From Caballeronia arvi (GTDB lineage: Bacteria > Pseudomonadota > Gammaproteobacteria > Burkholderiales > Burkholderiaceae): a stretch of 64,000 nucleotides of DNA. This document shows, piece after piece, positions 25,795 to 33,941 of the stretch. The DNA lies in NCBI RefSeq assembly GCF_001544695.2, contig NZ_FCOM02000019.1:60976-124975 (forward strand). The letters are read 5' to 3'. The translations under genes and the position numbers were made by a program. Every line of letters begins with the position of its first letter. The first letter of the stretch is position 1. The notes below the pieces were generated by a model that did not search any database, was not told where the DNA came from, and was given only the letters and a program-made list of their open reading frames with translations.

Positions 25795-25824
25795 TTTACA
25801 TTCATTCGCGAATGTATATACAAT
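25795..25824 (+). promoter_or_regulatory. Candidate promoter of the first RND efflux operon
   Basis: TTTACA at 25795-25800 and TACAAT at 25819-25824 with an 18-base spacer. On the opposite strand TTGTAT, a 17-base spacer and TGTAAA could serve the repressor gene. Both sets overlap the operator at 25797-25820. Confidence 0.5.
25797..25820. promoter_or_regulatory. AcrR-type operator
   Basis: A 24-base imperfect inverted repeat that matches the E. coli AcrR operator as I remember it at 20 of 24 positions, including the outer TACAT and the GAATGTAT half. Its core CATTCGCGAATG is a perfect 12-base palindrome. The position between the TetR gene and the adaptor gene, over both promoters, supports repression of both. 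Confidence 0.75.
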
Positions 25825-26114
25825 ACCACCCACCGACCAGTAGGCCCAAGTTGTAAGGGTGACGTGGCGTGCAGCGCGCCTTATTTTTGAGATGGCCGTC
25901 CTGGCCGCTCTTCGATGTCCCTGGCTGTTTTCAGTCTTCGGCGGCGCTCGAAAGCGTCGCGTGAAAAACAAGGAAGCGCCCGTTGCAAGCCGGCCTTGGC
26001 GCCACTGGTCTCACTGCTTTTGGTCAGCGTCTTTACGGCGCTCTGTGCGCGGCATCGCCCGGGGAAGGCGGCCGCGCACTTAATTCACTCTCAGTCTTAG
26101 ACAGAGGTCGCTCC

Positions 26115-27395
26115 ATGCGCGTCGAACGGGTTCCACTCCGCTTAATCACCGCCGCGACGGCTGCCGTGTTTCTGGCAGCGTGCGGGCAAAAACAATCAGC
26201 ACCTCCGCCGCAAACGCCCGAAGTGGGCATCGTCACCGTACAGCCGACGAGCGTGCCGGTCGTCGTCGACTTGCCGGGCCGCACCAGCGCGTATCTCGTC
26301 GCGCAAGTGCGCGCACGGGTAGACGGCATCGTGCAGCGCCGCGAGTTCACCGAAGGTGCCGAGGTCAAGGCCGGTCAGCGGCTCTACAAGATCGATCCGG
26401 CGCCGTACATCGCGCAGCTGAACAACGCGAAGGCGTCGCTGGCGAAGGCGCAGGCGAACGTCGCGTCGCAGAACGCGCTCGTGTCGCGCTACAAGATCCT
26501 CGTCGCGGCGAACGCCGTGTCGAAGCAGGACTACGACAACGCCGTGGCCGCGCAAGGCCAGGCTGTCGCCGATATCGCCGCCGGCAAGGCTGCCGTCGAC
26601 ACCGCGCAGATCAATCTCGGCTACACCGACGTCGTCTCGCCGATCACCGGCCGCACCGGTCTGTCGCAGGTCACGCCGGGCGCCTACGTGCAGGCGAGCG
26701 CGGCGACCTTGCTCACTACCGTGCAGCAGCTCGATCCGATTTACGTCGATCTGACGCAATCGAGCGTTGAAGGCCTCAAGCTGCGCCGCCAGATTCAGGA
26801 AGGGCGTCTGCAGACTGAAGGCATCCACGCCGCCAAAGTCTCGCTCGTGCTGGAAGACGGCCGCACCTACACCGAGCAGGGCAAGCTGCAGTTCTCCGAC
26901 GTCAGCGTCGACCAGAGCACCGGCTCCGTCACGGTCCGCGCAATCTTCCAGAACAAGGACCGCGTGCTCCTGCCGGGCATGTTCGTGCGCGCGCGCATCC
27001 AGGAAGGCGTGAATGACCGCGCACTCGTCGTGCCGCAGATCGGCGTCACGCACGATCAGAAGGGCCAGCCGACGGCGCTCGTCGTGGGCAAGGACGACAA
27101 GGTCGAGATGCGTCAGCTCGTCACGGGCGGCACCTTCGGCAACAACTGGGTGGTCGACAGCGGCCTGAACCCGGGCGACCGCGTCATCGTGAACGGCGTC
27201 GACAAGGCGAAGCCCGGCATGCAGGTGAAGCCGGTCGCCGCGAAGTTCCCGTATCCCGCCTCGGACGCGCAGGCTGCGCAGGCGCCGGGCGCCGCATCGG
27301 GCGCTCAGGGCGCGGCGGCGGCTCCGGCGAATGGAAGCGGTGCAAGCGGCACGAGCGGCGCACAACCCGCATCGGCCGCTTCAGGCGCGCAATAA
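26115..27395 (+). CDS. RND efflux periplasmic adaptor (AcrA/MexA/BpeA type), first operon
   Basis: Periplasmic membrane-fusion lipoprotein that couples the RND pump to the outer-membrane channel. ATG 26115 gives 426 residues with lipobox FLAAC (Cys23). Barrel-sandwich halves are visible in VRARVDGIVQRREFTEGAEV and LGYTDVVSPITGRTGLS, separated by a coiled-coil hairpin (NNAKASLAKAQANVASQNALVSRYK). The beta-barrel and membrane-proximal domains follow. The Ala/Gly/Ser-rich tail (about residues 380-426) is unstructured. A longer frame from 25983 lacks a signal peptide and is rejected. The pump gene starts 15 bases downstream. Confidence 0.94.
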   Translation: MRVERVPLRLITAATAAVFLAACGQKQSAPPPQTPEVGIVTVQPTSVPVVVDLPGRTSAYLVAQVRARVDGIVQRREFTEGAEVKAGQRLYKIDPAPYIAQLNNAKASLAKAQANVASQNALVSRYKILVAANAVSKQDYDNAVAAQGQAVADIAAGKAAVDTAQINLGYTDVVSPITGRTGLSQVTPGAYVQASAATLLTTVQQLDPIYVDLTQSSVEGLKLRRQIQEGRLQTEGIHAAKVSLVLEDGRTYTEQGKLQFSDVSVDQSTGSVTVRAIFQNKDRVLLPGMFVRARIQEGVNDRALVVPQIGVTHDQKGQPTALVVGKDDKVEMRQLVTGGTFGNNWVVDSGLNPGDRVIVNGVDKAKPGMQVKPVAAKFPYPASDAQAAQAPGAASGAQGAAAAPANGSGASGTSGAQPASAASGAQ

Positions 27396-27410
27396 AAGGG
27401 AGCCTGTTAC

Positions 27411-30400
27411 ATGGCAAAGTTTTTTATCGATCGACCGATCTTCGCGTGGGTGATCGCGATCATCCTGATGCTCGCGGGGATGGCGTCGATCTTCACGCTG
27501 CCGGTCTCGCAGTATCCGACGATCGCGCCGCCTGCGATCCAGATCAGCGCGAATTATCCGGGCGCTTCGGCGAGCACCGTCGAAAACACGGTGACGCAGG
27601 TGATCGAGCAGCAGATGACCGGTCTCGATCACTTGCTGTATCTCTCGTCGACCTCCGATGACTCGGGCACGGCCACCGTCACGCTGACGTTCGCGGCCGG
27701 CACGAACCCGGACATCGCGCAGGTGCAGGTGCAGAACAAGCTGCAGCTCGCCACGCCGCTTCTGCCGCAGGTCGTGCAGCAGCTCGGCACCAAGGTCACG
27801 AAGTCGAGCTCGAGCTTCCTGCTCGTGCTCGCGTTCGTGTCCGAAGACGGCAGCATGAGCAAGTACGACCTCGCGAACTACGTGGCGTCGAAGGTCGCGG
27901 ACCCGCTCTCGCGTCTCGACGGTGTCGGCACCACGACGCTGTTCGGCTCGCAGTACGCGATGCGCATCTGGCTCGACGCGACCAAGCTCACGAACTACGC
28001 GCTCACGCCCGTCGACGTGAAGACGGCGATCAGCAATCAGAACGTGCAGGTGGCGGCGGGCTCGCTCGGCGGCACACCGTCGGTGCCGGGGCAGATGCTC
28101 CAGGCGACCATTACCGAGGCGACGCTGCTGCAGACGCCGGAGCAGTTCGGCAACATCCTGCTGAAGGTGAATCAGGACGGCTCGCAAGTGCGCCTGAAGG
28201 ATGTCGCGAGAATCGAGCTCGGCGGCGAAAACTACAACTTCGACACGAAGTACAACGGCCAGCCGACGGCAGGCTTCGGTATCCAGCTCGCGACGGGCGC
28301 GAACGCGCTCGCCACGGCGAAGGCGGTCCGCGCCAAGATCGACGAGTTGTCGAAGTACTTCCCGAACGGTCTCGTCGTGAAGTACCCGTACGACACGACG
28401 CCGTTCGTGCGCCTGTCGATCGAGGAAGTGGTCAAGACGCTGATCGAAGGTATCGTGCTCGTGTTCCTCGTGATGTATCTGTTCCTGCAGAACCTGCGGG
28501 CGACGATCATCCCGACGATCGCGGTGCCGGTCGTGTTGCTCGGCACGTTCGCGATCATGTCGGCGGTGGGCTTCTCGATCAACGTGCTGTCGATGTTCGG
28601 CCTCGTGCTGGCAATCGGCCTGCTCGTCGATGACGCGATCGTGGTGGTCGAGAACGTCGAGCGGGTGATGTCGGAAGAGCATTTATCGCCGCGCGAAGCG
28701 ACACGCAAGGCGATGGGCCAGATCACCGGCGCGCTGGTGGGCGTGGCGCTCGTGCTGTCGGCGGTGTTCGTGCCGGTGGCGTTCTCGGGCGGCTCGGTGG
28801 GTGCGATCTACCGGCAGTTCTCGCTGACGATCGTCGCCGCGATGGTGCTGTCCGTGATGGTCGCGCTGATACTCACGCCGGCGCTGTGCGCGACGATCCT
28901 GAAACCGCATCCGGAAGGGCACGAACCGGAGAAGAAGGGCTTCTTCGGCTGGTTCAACCGCAACTTCAACAAGAGCCAGGACAAGTATCACAAGGGCGTG
29001 CAGCACGTGATCCGGCGCTCGGGACGATGGCTCATCATCTATATCGTCGTGATCGTCGCGGTGGGCATGCTGTTCCTGCGTCTGCCGAAGTCCTTCCTGC
29101 CCGATGAAGACCAGGGCACGATGTTCGTGCTCGTGCAGGCGCCGCCCGGCTCGACGCAGGAATACACGGCGCACGTGCTCAAGGACGTGCAGGACTGGCT
29201 GCTGACCGACCAGAAATCGATCGTCGAATCGGTGTTCACGGTGAACGGCTTCTCGTTCGCGGGACGCGGCCAGAACTCCGGTCTCGTGTTCGTGCGGATG
29301 AAGGACTACGCGGAGCGCCAGCACAGCGACCAGAAGGTGCAGGCGCTCGTCGGCCGGATGTTCATGCACTTCGCGCCGTACAAGGACGCGCTGATCTTCC
29401 CGGTCAATCCGCCGTCGATTCCGGAACTCGGCACCGCCGCGGGCTTCGACTTCGAGTTGCAGGACCGCTCGGGCGTCGGACACGCGAAGCTGATGGAAGC
29501 GCGCAACATGCTGCTCGGCATGGCCGCGAAGGACCCGACGCTCGCGCAGGTGCGTCCGAACGGCCTGAACGACACGCCGCAGTTCAAGGTGAACATCGAT
29601 CGCGAGAAGGCGAATGCGCTCGGCGTGTCGGTGTCGGACATCGACCAGACGTTCTCGATCGCATGGGCGTCGCAGTACGTGAACAACTTCCTCGACGTCG
29701 ACAACCGGATCAAGAAGGTCTACGTGCAGGGCGACGCACGGTTCCGCATGAATCCGGAAGACCTGGAGAAGTGGTACGTGCGCAACGGCGCGGGAACGAT
29801 GGTGCCGTTCGGCGCCTTCGCGACCGGCAACTGGATCTACGGCTCGCCGAAGCTCGAGCGCTACAACGGCATCTCGGCGGTGGAAATCCAGGGCGCGGCC
29901 GCTCCCGGCAAGTCGACCGGTCAGGCGATGACTGCGATGGAAGCGATCGCGGCGAAGCTGCCGGCGGGCATCGGCTACGAATGGACGGGCTTGTCGTATC
30001 AGGAGCGCCAGTCCGGTTCGCAGGCGCCGATCCTGTACGGCATCTCGATCCTCGTCGTGTTCCTGTGTCTCGCGGCGCTGTATGAAAGCTGGTCGATTCC
30101 GTTCTCGGTGATCATGGTCGTGCCGCTCGGCGTGCTGGGCGCGCTGCTCGCTGCCACGCTGCGCGGTCTGGAGAACGACGTGTTCTTCCAGGTCGGCCTG
30201 TTGACGACGGTGGGTCTGTCGGCGAAGAACGCGATTCTGATCGTGGAGTTCGCCCGCGAGCTGCGCATGCAGGGCATGTCAACGGTCGAGGCGGCGATGG
30301 AAGCGTCGCGTCTGCGGTTGCGCCCGATCCTGATGACCTCGCTCGCGTTCATTCTCGGCGTGCTGCCGCTCGCGATCAGTAATGGCGCGGGCTCGGCGAG

Positions 30401-30584
30401 TCAGCACGCGATCGGCACCGGCGTGATCGGCGGCATGTTGACCGCGACCTTCCTCGCCATCTTCCTGATTCCGATGTTCTTCGTCGTGATCTCGAAGTTC
30501 AGCAAGAGCAAGGATGTGCCGTCGCCGGGTACGTCGGGCGATTTCGAAGGTCCGCATGGCGGCTCGGACAAGGAAGGACACTGA
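27411..30584 (+). CDS. RND multidrug efflux permease (AcrB/BpeB type), first operon
   Basis: Proton-driven inner-membrane drug exporter of the hydrophobe/amphiphile efflux-1 family, 1057 residues, normal length. The start MAKFFIDRPIFAWVIAI is typical. Twelve membrane helices and two large periplasmic loops can be traced. Proton-relay Asp407 and Asp408 lie in LAIGLLVDDAIVVVENVERV of helix 4, at the same positions as in AcrB, and the helix 10 lysine lies in VGLSAKNAILIVEFA. The stop is one base before the outer-membrane factor ATG. Substrate range cannot be read directly; BpeB and AmrB relatives export aminoglycosides and macrolides. Confidence 0.95.
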   Translation: MAKFFIDRPIFAWVIAIILMLAGMASIFTLPVSQYPTIAPPAIQISANYPGASASTVENTVTQVIEQQMTGLDHLLYLSSTSDDSGTATVTLTFAAGTNPDIAQVQVQNKLQLATPLLPQVVQQLGTKVTKSSSSFLLVLAFVSEDGSMSKYDLANYVASKVADPLSRLDGVGTTTLFGSQYAMRIWLDATKLTNYALTPVDVKTAISNQNVQVAAGSLGGTPSVPGQMLQATITEATLLQTPEQFGNILLKVNQDGSQVRLKDVARIELGGENYNFDTKYNGQPTAGFGIQLATGANALATAKAVRAKIDELSKYFPNGLVVKYPYDTTPFVRLSIEEVVKTLIEGIVLVFLVMYLFLQNLRATIIPTIAVPVVLLGTFAIMSAVGFSINVLSMFGLVLAIGLLVDDAIVVVENVERVMSEEHLSPREATRKAMGQITGALVGVALVLSAVFVPVAFSGGSVGAIYRQFSLTIVAAMVLSVMVALILTPALCATILKPHPEGHEPEKKGFFGWFNRNFNKSQDKYHKGVQHVIRRSGRWLIIYIVVIVAVGMLFLRLPKSFLPDEDQGTMFVLVQAPPGSTQEYTAHVLKDVQDWLLTDQKSIVESVFTVNGFSFAGRGQNSGLVFVRMKDYAERQHSDQKVQALVGRMFMHFAPYKDALIFPVNPPSIPELGTAAGFDFELQDRSGVGHAKLMEARNMLLGMAAKDPTLAQVRPNGLNDTPQFKVNIDREKANALGVSVSDIDQTFSIAWASQYVNNFLDVDNRIKKVYVQGDARFRMNPEDLEKWYVRNGAGTMVPFGAFATGNWIYGSPKLERYNGISAVEIQGAAAPGKSTGQAMTAMEAIAAKLPAGIGYEWTGLSYQERQSGSQAPILYGISILVVFLCLAALYESWSIPFSVIMVVPLGVLGALLAATLRGLENDVFFQVGLLTTVGLSAKNAILIVEFARELRMQGMSTVEAAMEASRLRLRPILMTSLAFILGVLPLAISNGAGSASQHAIGTGVIGGMLTATFLAIFLIPMFFVVISKFSKSKDVPSPGTSGDFEGPHGGSDKEGH

Positions 30585-30585
30585 G

Positions 30586-32112
30586 ATGCTTAAACACTCT
30601 TTGATCATGGCCGCCGTGGCCCTGCTCGCCGCCGGCTGCACGCTGCAGCCGAAGTACGAGCAGCCGGCGGCGCCCGTCACGCAGACGTTTCCGGAGGGCG
30701 GCGTGTATGCGCACCAGCCGGACGCGTCGTCGACGGCGAGCAATGGCCGCACCGCGAACGGGCAGAGCGCGCCGGACATCGGCTGGCGTGACTTTTTCGC
30801 CGATGCGCGCCTGCAGAGAATCGTCGAGCTCGCGCTGAAGAACAACCGCGATCTGCGCGTCTCGGTGCTCAACGTCGAGGCGGCCCGCGCGCAGTATCAG
30901 ATCACGCGCGCGGGCCTGTTCCCGACGCTCGATGCGTCTGCGTCGCAGAGCAAGCAGCGCACGCCGAAGAACCTCTCGTTCCTCAACCAGACGATCTCGA
31001 ATCAGTATTCGGTCGGGTTGAACGCGTCGTGGGAAATCGACTTCTTCGGGCGCATCCGCAGCCTGAAGGATCAGGCGCTCGCGCAATATCTGTCGACGGC
31101 GGAATCGCGCAAGGCGGCGGAAATCGCGCTGGTGTCGTCGGTGGCGGATCAGTATCTGACGATGATCGCCTTCGACGATCAGCTGGTCGTCACGGAGAAC
31201 ACGCTCAAGACCGCGCAGGAGTCGTTCCGTATCACGAAGCTGCAATTCGAGAACGGCACCGGCACCGAGCTGGACCTGCGTCAGTCGGAAGGCGTGGTCG
31301 AAGAGGCGCAGGCGAATCTGCAAACGCAGTCGCGTCTGCGCGCGCAGGCGGAGAACGCGCTGGTGCTGCTCGTCGGCGAGCCGCTGCCGGCCGATCTGCC
31401 CACGGGCATGCCGCTCGACACGCAGAACGTGCTGTCGGACATTCCGGCGGGCTTGCCGTCCGAGCTGCTGACGCGCCGTCCCGACATCGCGGCGGCGGAG
31501 CAGTCGCTGCTCGCGGCGAATGCGAACATCGGCGCGGCGCGGGCGGCGTTTTTCCCGCGCGTGTCGCTGACGGGCAGCTTCGGCACGCTGTCGCCGACGC
31601 TCGGCGGCCTCTTCAAGCCGGGGTCGGCTGCGTGGTCGTTCGCGCCGCAGATCACGGTGCCGATCTTCGAGGGCGGCCAGAACAAGGCCAACCTCGATCT
31701 GGCGAACGTGCAGAAGCGCATCGAGATCGCCAACTATGAGAAAGCGATCCAGACCGCGTTCCGCGAAGTCGCCGATGGTCTCGCCGCGCGCGGCACCTTC
31801 GACGAGCAGATCAAGTCGCTCGAACGTTTCGTGAATTCGCAGAGCCGTCGTCTGGAGCTGTCTGACCTGCGCTATCGCAACGGCGTGGACAGCTATCTCT
31901 CGGTGCTGACCGCGCAGACGGCGCTGTACGAGGCGCAGCAGTTGCTTATCACGGCGCGCCTGAACCGGCTGACCAACCTGGTCGATCTGTATCAGTTTCT
32001 CGGCGGCGGATGGATCGAGCGTTCCGGCGATGCCCCGCGCCCGGCGGATGCTCCCGTCGACTACGGCTCGCAAGGCGCGCCGCAGCCCGCCTCGGCGCCT
32101 GCGGCGAGTTGA
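30586..32112 (+). CDS. Outer-membrane efflux channel lipoprotein (OprM/OprB type), first operon
   Basis: TolC-like outer-membrane factor completing the first tripartite pump. From ATG 30586 the product is 508 residues with lipobox LLAAGC (Cys18) and the family start TLQPKYEQPAAP. Two outer-membrane-factor repeats are visible, with ALKNNRDLRVSVLNVEAARAQ broken in the first and TRRPDIAAAEQSLLAANANIGAAR in the second, and the SVGLNASWEIDFFGR barrel strand. A frame reaching back to 30514 overlaps the pump gene and is rejected. The stop is followed by a strong terminator at 32131. Confidence 0.94.
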   Translation: MLKHSLIMAAVALLAAGCTLQPKYEQPAAPVTQTFPEGGVYAHQPDASSTASNGRTANGQSAPDIGWRDFFADARLQRIVELALKNNRDLRVSVLNVEAARAQYQITRAGLFPTLDASASQSKQRTPKNLSFLNQTISNQYSVGLNASWEIDFFGRIRSLKDQALAQYLSTAESRKAAEIALVSSVADQYLTMIAFDDQLVVTENTLKTAQESFRITKLQFENGTGTELDLRQSEGVVEEAQANLQTQSRLRAQAENALVLLVGEPLPADLPTGMPLDTQNVLSDIPAGLPSELLTRRPDIAAAEQSLLAANANIGAARAAFFPRVSLTGSFGTLSPTLGGLFKPGSAAWSFAPQITVPIFEGGQNKANLDLANVQKRIEIANYEKAIQTAFREVADGLAARGTFDEQIKSLERFVNSQSRRLELSDLRYRNGVDSYLSVLTAQTALYEAQQLLITARLNRLTNLVDLYQFLGGGWIERSGDAPRPADAPVDYGSQGAPQPASAPAAS

Positions 32113-32130
32113 TCCGCTTCCACTCGATGT

Positions 32131-32161
32131 AAAAAGCCCGGCTGCGCGCCGGGCTTTTTTT
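32131..32161 (+). terminator. Terminator after the first efflux operon
   Basis: An eight-base-pair stem (AGCCCGGC, loop TGCGC, GCCGGGCT) at 32135-32155 is preceded by AAAA and followed by a run of T. It separates the two efflux operons, so the second needs its own promoter. Confidence 0.85.
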
Positions 32162-32706
32162 GCGCGTGCGCTCCATTCGCACGTGAATTCGCGGCGCGGT
32201 TCCCGATCGCGCGCGCCTGTGCTGGATTTCTTCTAATCTCCATCAAATCTTCACACATATGCCTGTCGATTAGGCATCCTCATCGCGGGTGGTATCTATA
32301 ATCGGCTGCTTGTCTCGGCCATCATCGTCAGCCGTTTTCGCGCGACCCGTTTCAGCGGTCCTTTAGCGACACTTTGTCACGAAGCCCCGGTCAAGGCATC
32401 GACCGGAGACCGATTTCGCCGTCGCTATATCCGGCTCGATGATTTTGCTCTAGGGCGAATCCTAAATTTAGTTATCCCAATAATACGGCTGTCATTCCCG
32501 GAAAAGGGATGACGCCGCCGGATGGCCCGGCGGCACTTTGCCATGCGACGCGGCGATCAGCTACTTACGAGTGCGTCCGGGCCATCGGCTCGGACAGCGC
32601 CATCTGTTTCCCCGCATCGCACGAAAACACGTCGCGTGCGCGGCCCGCCATGAGCGCGAGGACCCGCACGCCTTTCATTTTCAGTAATCACGGAGGTCTG
32701 CGTCCC
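32162..32706. other. Intergenic region between the two efflux operons
   Basis: A 545-bp gap. TATAAT at 32297-32302 is a possible -10 without a good -35. Near 32490 a short hairpin (GTCATTCCC against GGGATGAC) lies in the presumed leader. No regulator gene and no copy of the AcrR-like operator were found here. Confidence 0.55.
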
Positions 32707-33924
32707 ATGTATCTCAAACGGATTCCATACCGCCTCATCGGCGTCACGGCGGCCGCCCTGTTGGTGGCTGGCTGCGGGGAGAAGCATCCCCCGATGGCGC
32801 AACACACGCCGGAAGTCGGCGTCGTCACACTTCAACCGTCCGCCGTGCCGGTCACCGCGGAACTGACGGGCCGCACGAGCGCGTTCCTCGATGCGCAGGT
32901 GCGCGCGCGCGTCGACGGCATCGTGCTGCGCCGCGAGTTCACCGAGGGCAGCGTCGTCAAGGCAGGCCAGCGTCTGTACAAGATCGACCCCGCGCCGTTC
33001 ATCGCGCAGTTGAACAACGCAAAGGCGTCGTACGCGAAGGCGCACGCGAATCTGCTTTCGACGACCGCGCAGGCCGAGCGTTACAAGGTGCTGGTCGCGT
33101 CGAACGCGGTCAGCAAGCAGGACTACGACAACGCGGTCGCGGCGATGGGCCAGGCCGAAGCGGACGTCGCATCGGCAAAGGCCGCGATCGACACCGCGCA
33201 GATCAATCTCGGCTACACCGACGTGACATCGCCCGTCACGGGCCAGGCAGGCATCTCGCAGGTCACGCCGGGCGCTTACGTGCAGGGTGCGCAGGCCACG
33301 CTGATGGTCACCGTGCAGCAGCTCGATCCGATGTATGTCGATCTCACGCAATCGAGCCTCGACGGTCTGAAGCTGCGGCGTCAGATGCAGGAAGGGCGTC
33401 TGTCGACGAACGGCCCGAACGCCGCGAAGGTCACGCTGATCCTCGAAGACGGCCGCGTCTATTCCGAGCAGGGCAAGCTGCAATTTAGCGATGTGACCGT
33501 GGACAAGTCCACCGGTTCCGTCACCGTTCGAGCGGTCTTCCGCAACGCGGACCGCGTCCTCCTGCCGGGCATGTTCGTGCGCGCGCATATCGAGGAAGGG
33601 GTGAATCCGGAGGCGCTCGTCGTGCCCGTACAGGGCGTGACGCACGACCAGAAGGGCACGGCGCTCGCGATGGTCGTCGGCAAGGACGGCAAGGTGGCGA
33701 TGCGGCCGCTCGTGACCTCGGGCACCTATGGCCAGAACTGGGTCGTCGACAGCGGCCTGAATCCGGGTGACCGCGTGATCGTCGAGGGCATCGACAAGGT
33801 GCGGCCGGGCATGCCAGTGAAGGCGGTGCCCGCGCATCTGCCCGCGGCGCCCACCGCTCCCGCAACCGCCGCAGCCGCTCAGGCGTCGGGCGCGCAGGCC
33901 GCCTCCGGCGCCGCCGGCGCGTAA
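32707..33924 (+). CDS. RND efflux periplasmic adaptor, second operon
   Basis: Second membrane-fusion lipoprotein, clearly a paralogue of the one at 26115. It has 405 residues from ATG 32707, which is preceded by ACGGAGG. The lipobox is LVAGC (Cys23). Shared blocks include VRARVDGIVLRREFTEGS, RLYKIDPAPFIAQLNNAKAS, AVSKQDYDNAVAA, QINLGYTDVTSPVTG and VQQLDPMYVDLTQSS. The coiled-coil hairpin differs most (HANLLSTTAQAERYK against the other copy). The tail is Ala/Pro-rich. An N-terminal extension of the frame to 32509 lacks a signal peptide. No local repressor gene accompanies this operon. Confidence 0.94.
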   Translation: MYLKRIPYRLIGVTAAALLVAGCGEKHPPMAQHTPEVGVVTLQPSAVPVTAELTGRTSAFLDAQVRARVDGIVLRREFTEGSVVKAGQRLYKIDPAPFIAQLNNAKASYAKAHANLLSTTAQAERYKVLVASNAVSKQDYDNAVAAMGQAEADVASAKAAIDTAQINLGYTDVTSPVTGQAGISQVTPGAYVQGAQATLMVTVQQLDPMYVDLTQSSLDGLKLRRQMQEGRLSTNGPNAAKVTLILEDGRVYSEQGKLQFSDVTVDKSTGSVTVRAVFRNADRVLLPGMFVRAHIEEGVNPEALVVPVQGVTHDQKGTALAMVVGKDGKVAMRPLVTSGTYGQNWVVDSGLNPGDRVIVEGIDKVRPGMPVKAVPAHLPAAPTAPATAAAAQASGAQAASGAAGA

Positions 33925-33941
33925 GGAGGGGAGTACGCCTC

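Larger units (their letters stand above)
25649..26114. other. Divergent control region of the TetR gene and first efflux operon
   Basis: A 466-bp gap. The AcrR-like operator and overlapping promoters are at 25795-25824. The remaining 290 bases toward the adaptor ATG hold no credible gene and no further regulatory motif that I can see, leaving a long leader on the efflux mRNA. Confidence 0.65.

Noticed and set aside
25983..26114. N-terminal extension of the first efflux adaptor
   Set aside because: The extension puts 44 residues before a clear lipoprotein signal peptide that starts at ATG 26115.
32297..32302. TATAAT at 32297 as promoter of the second efflux operon
   Set aside because: No acceptable -35 hexamer lies 16-18 bases upstream, and the distance to the adaptor ATG is over 400 bases. 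It is mentioned only in the gap description.
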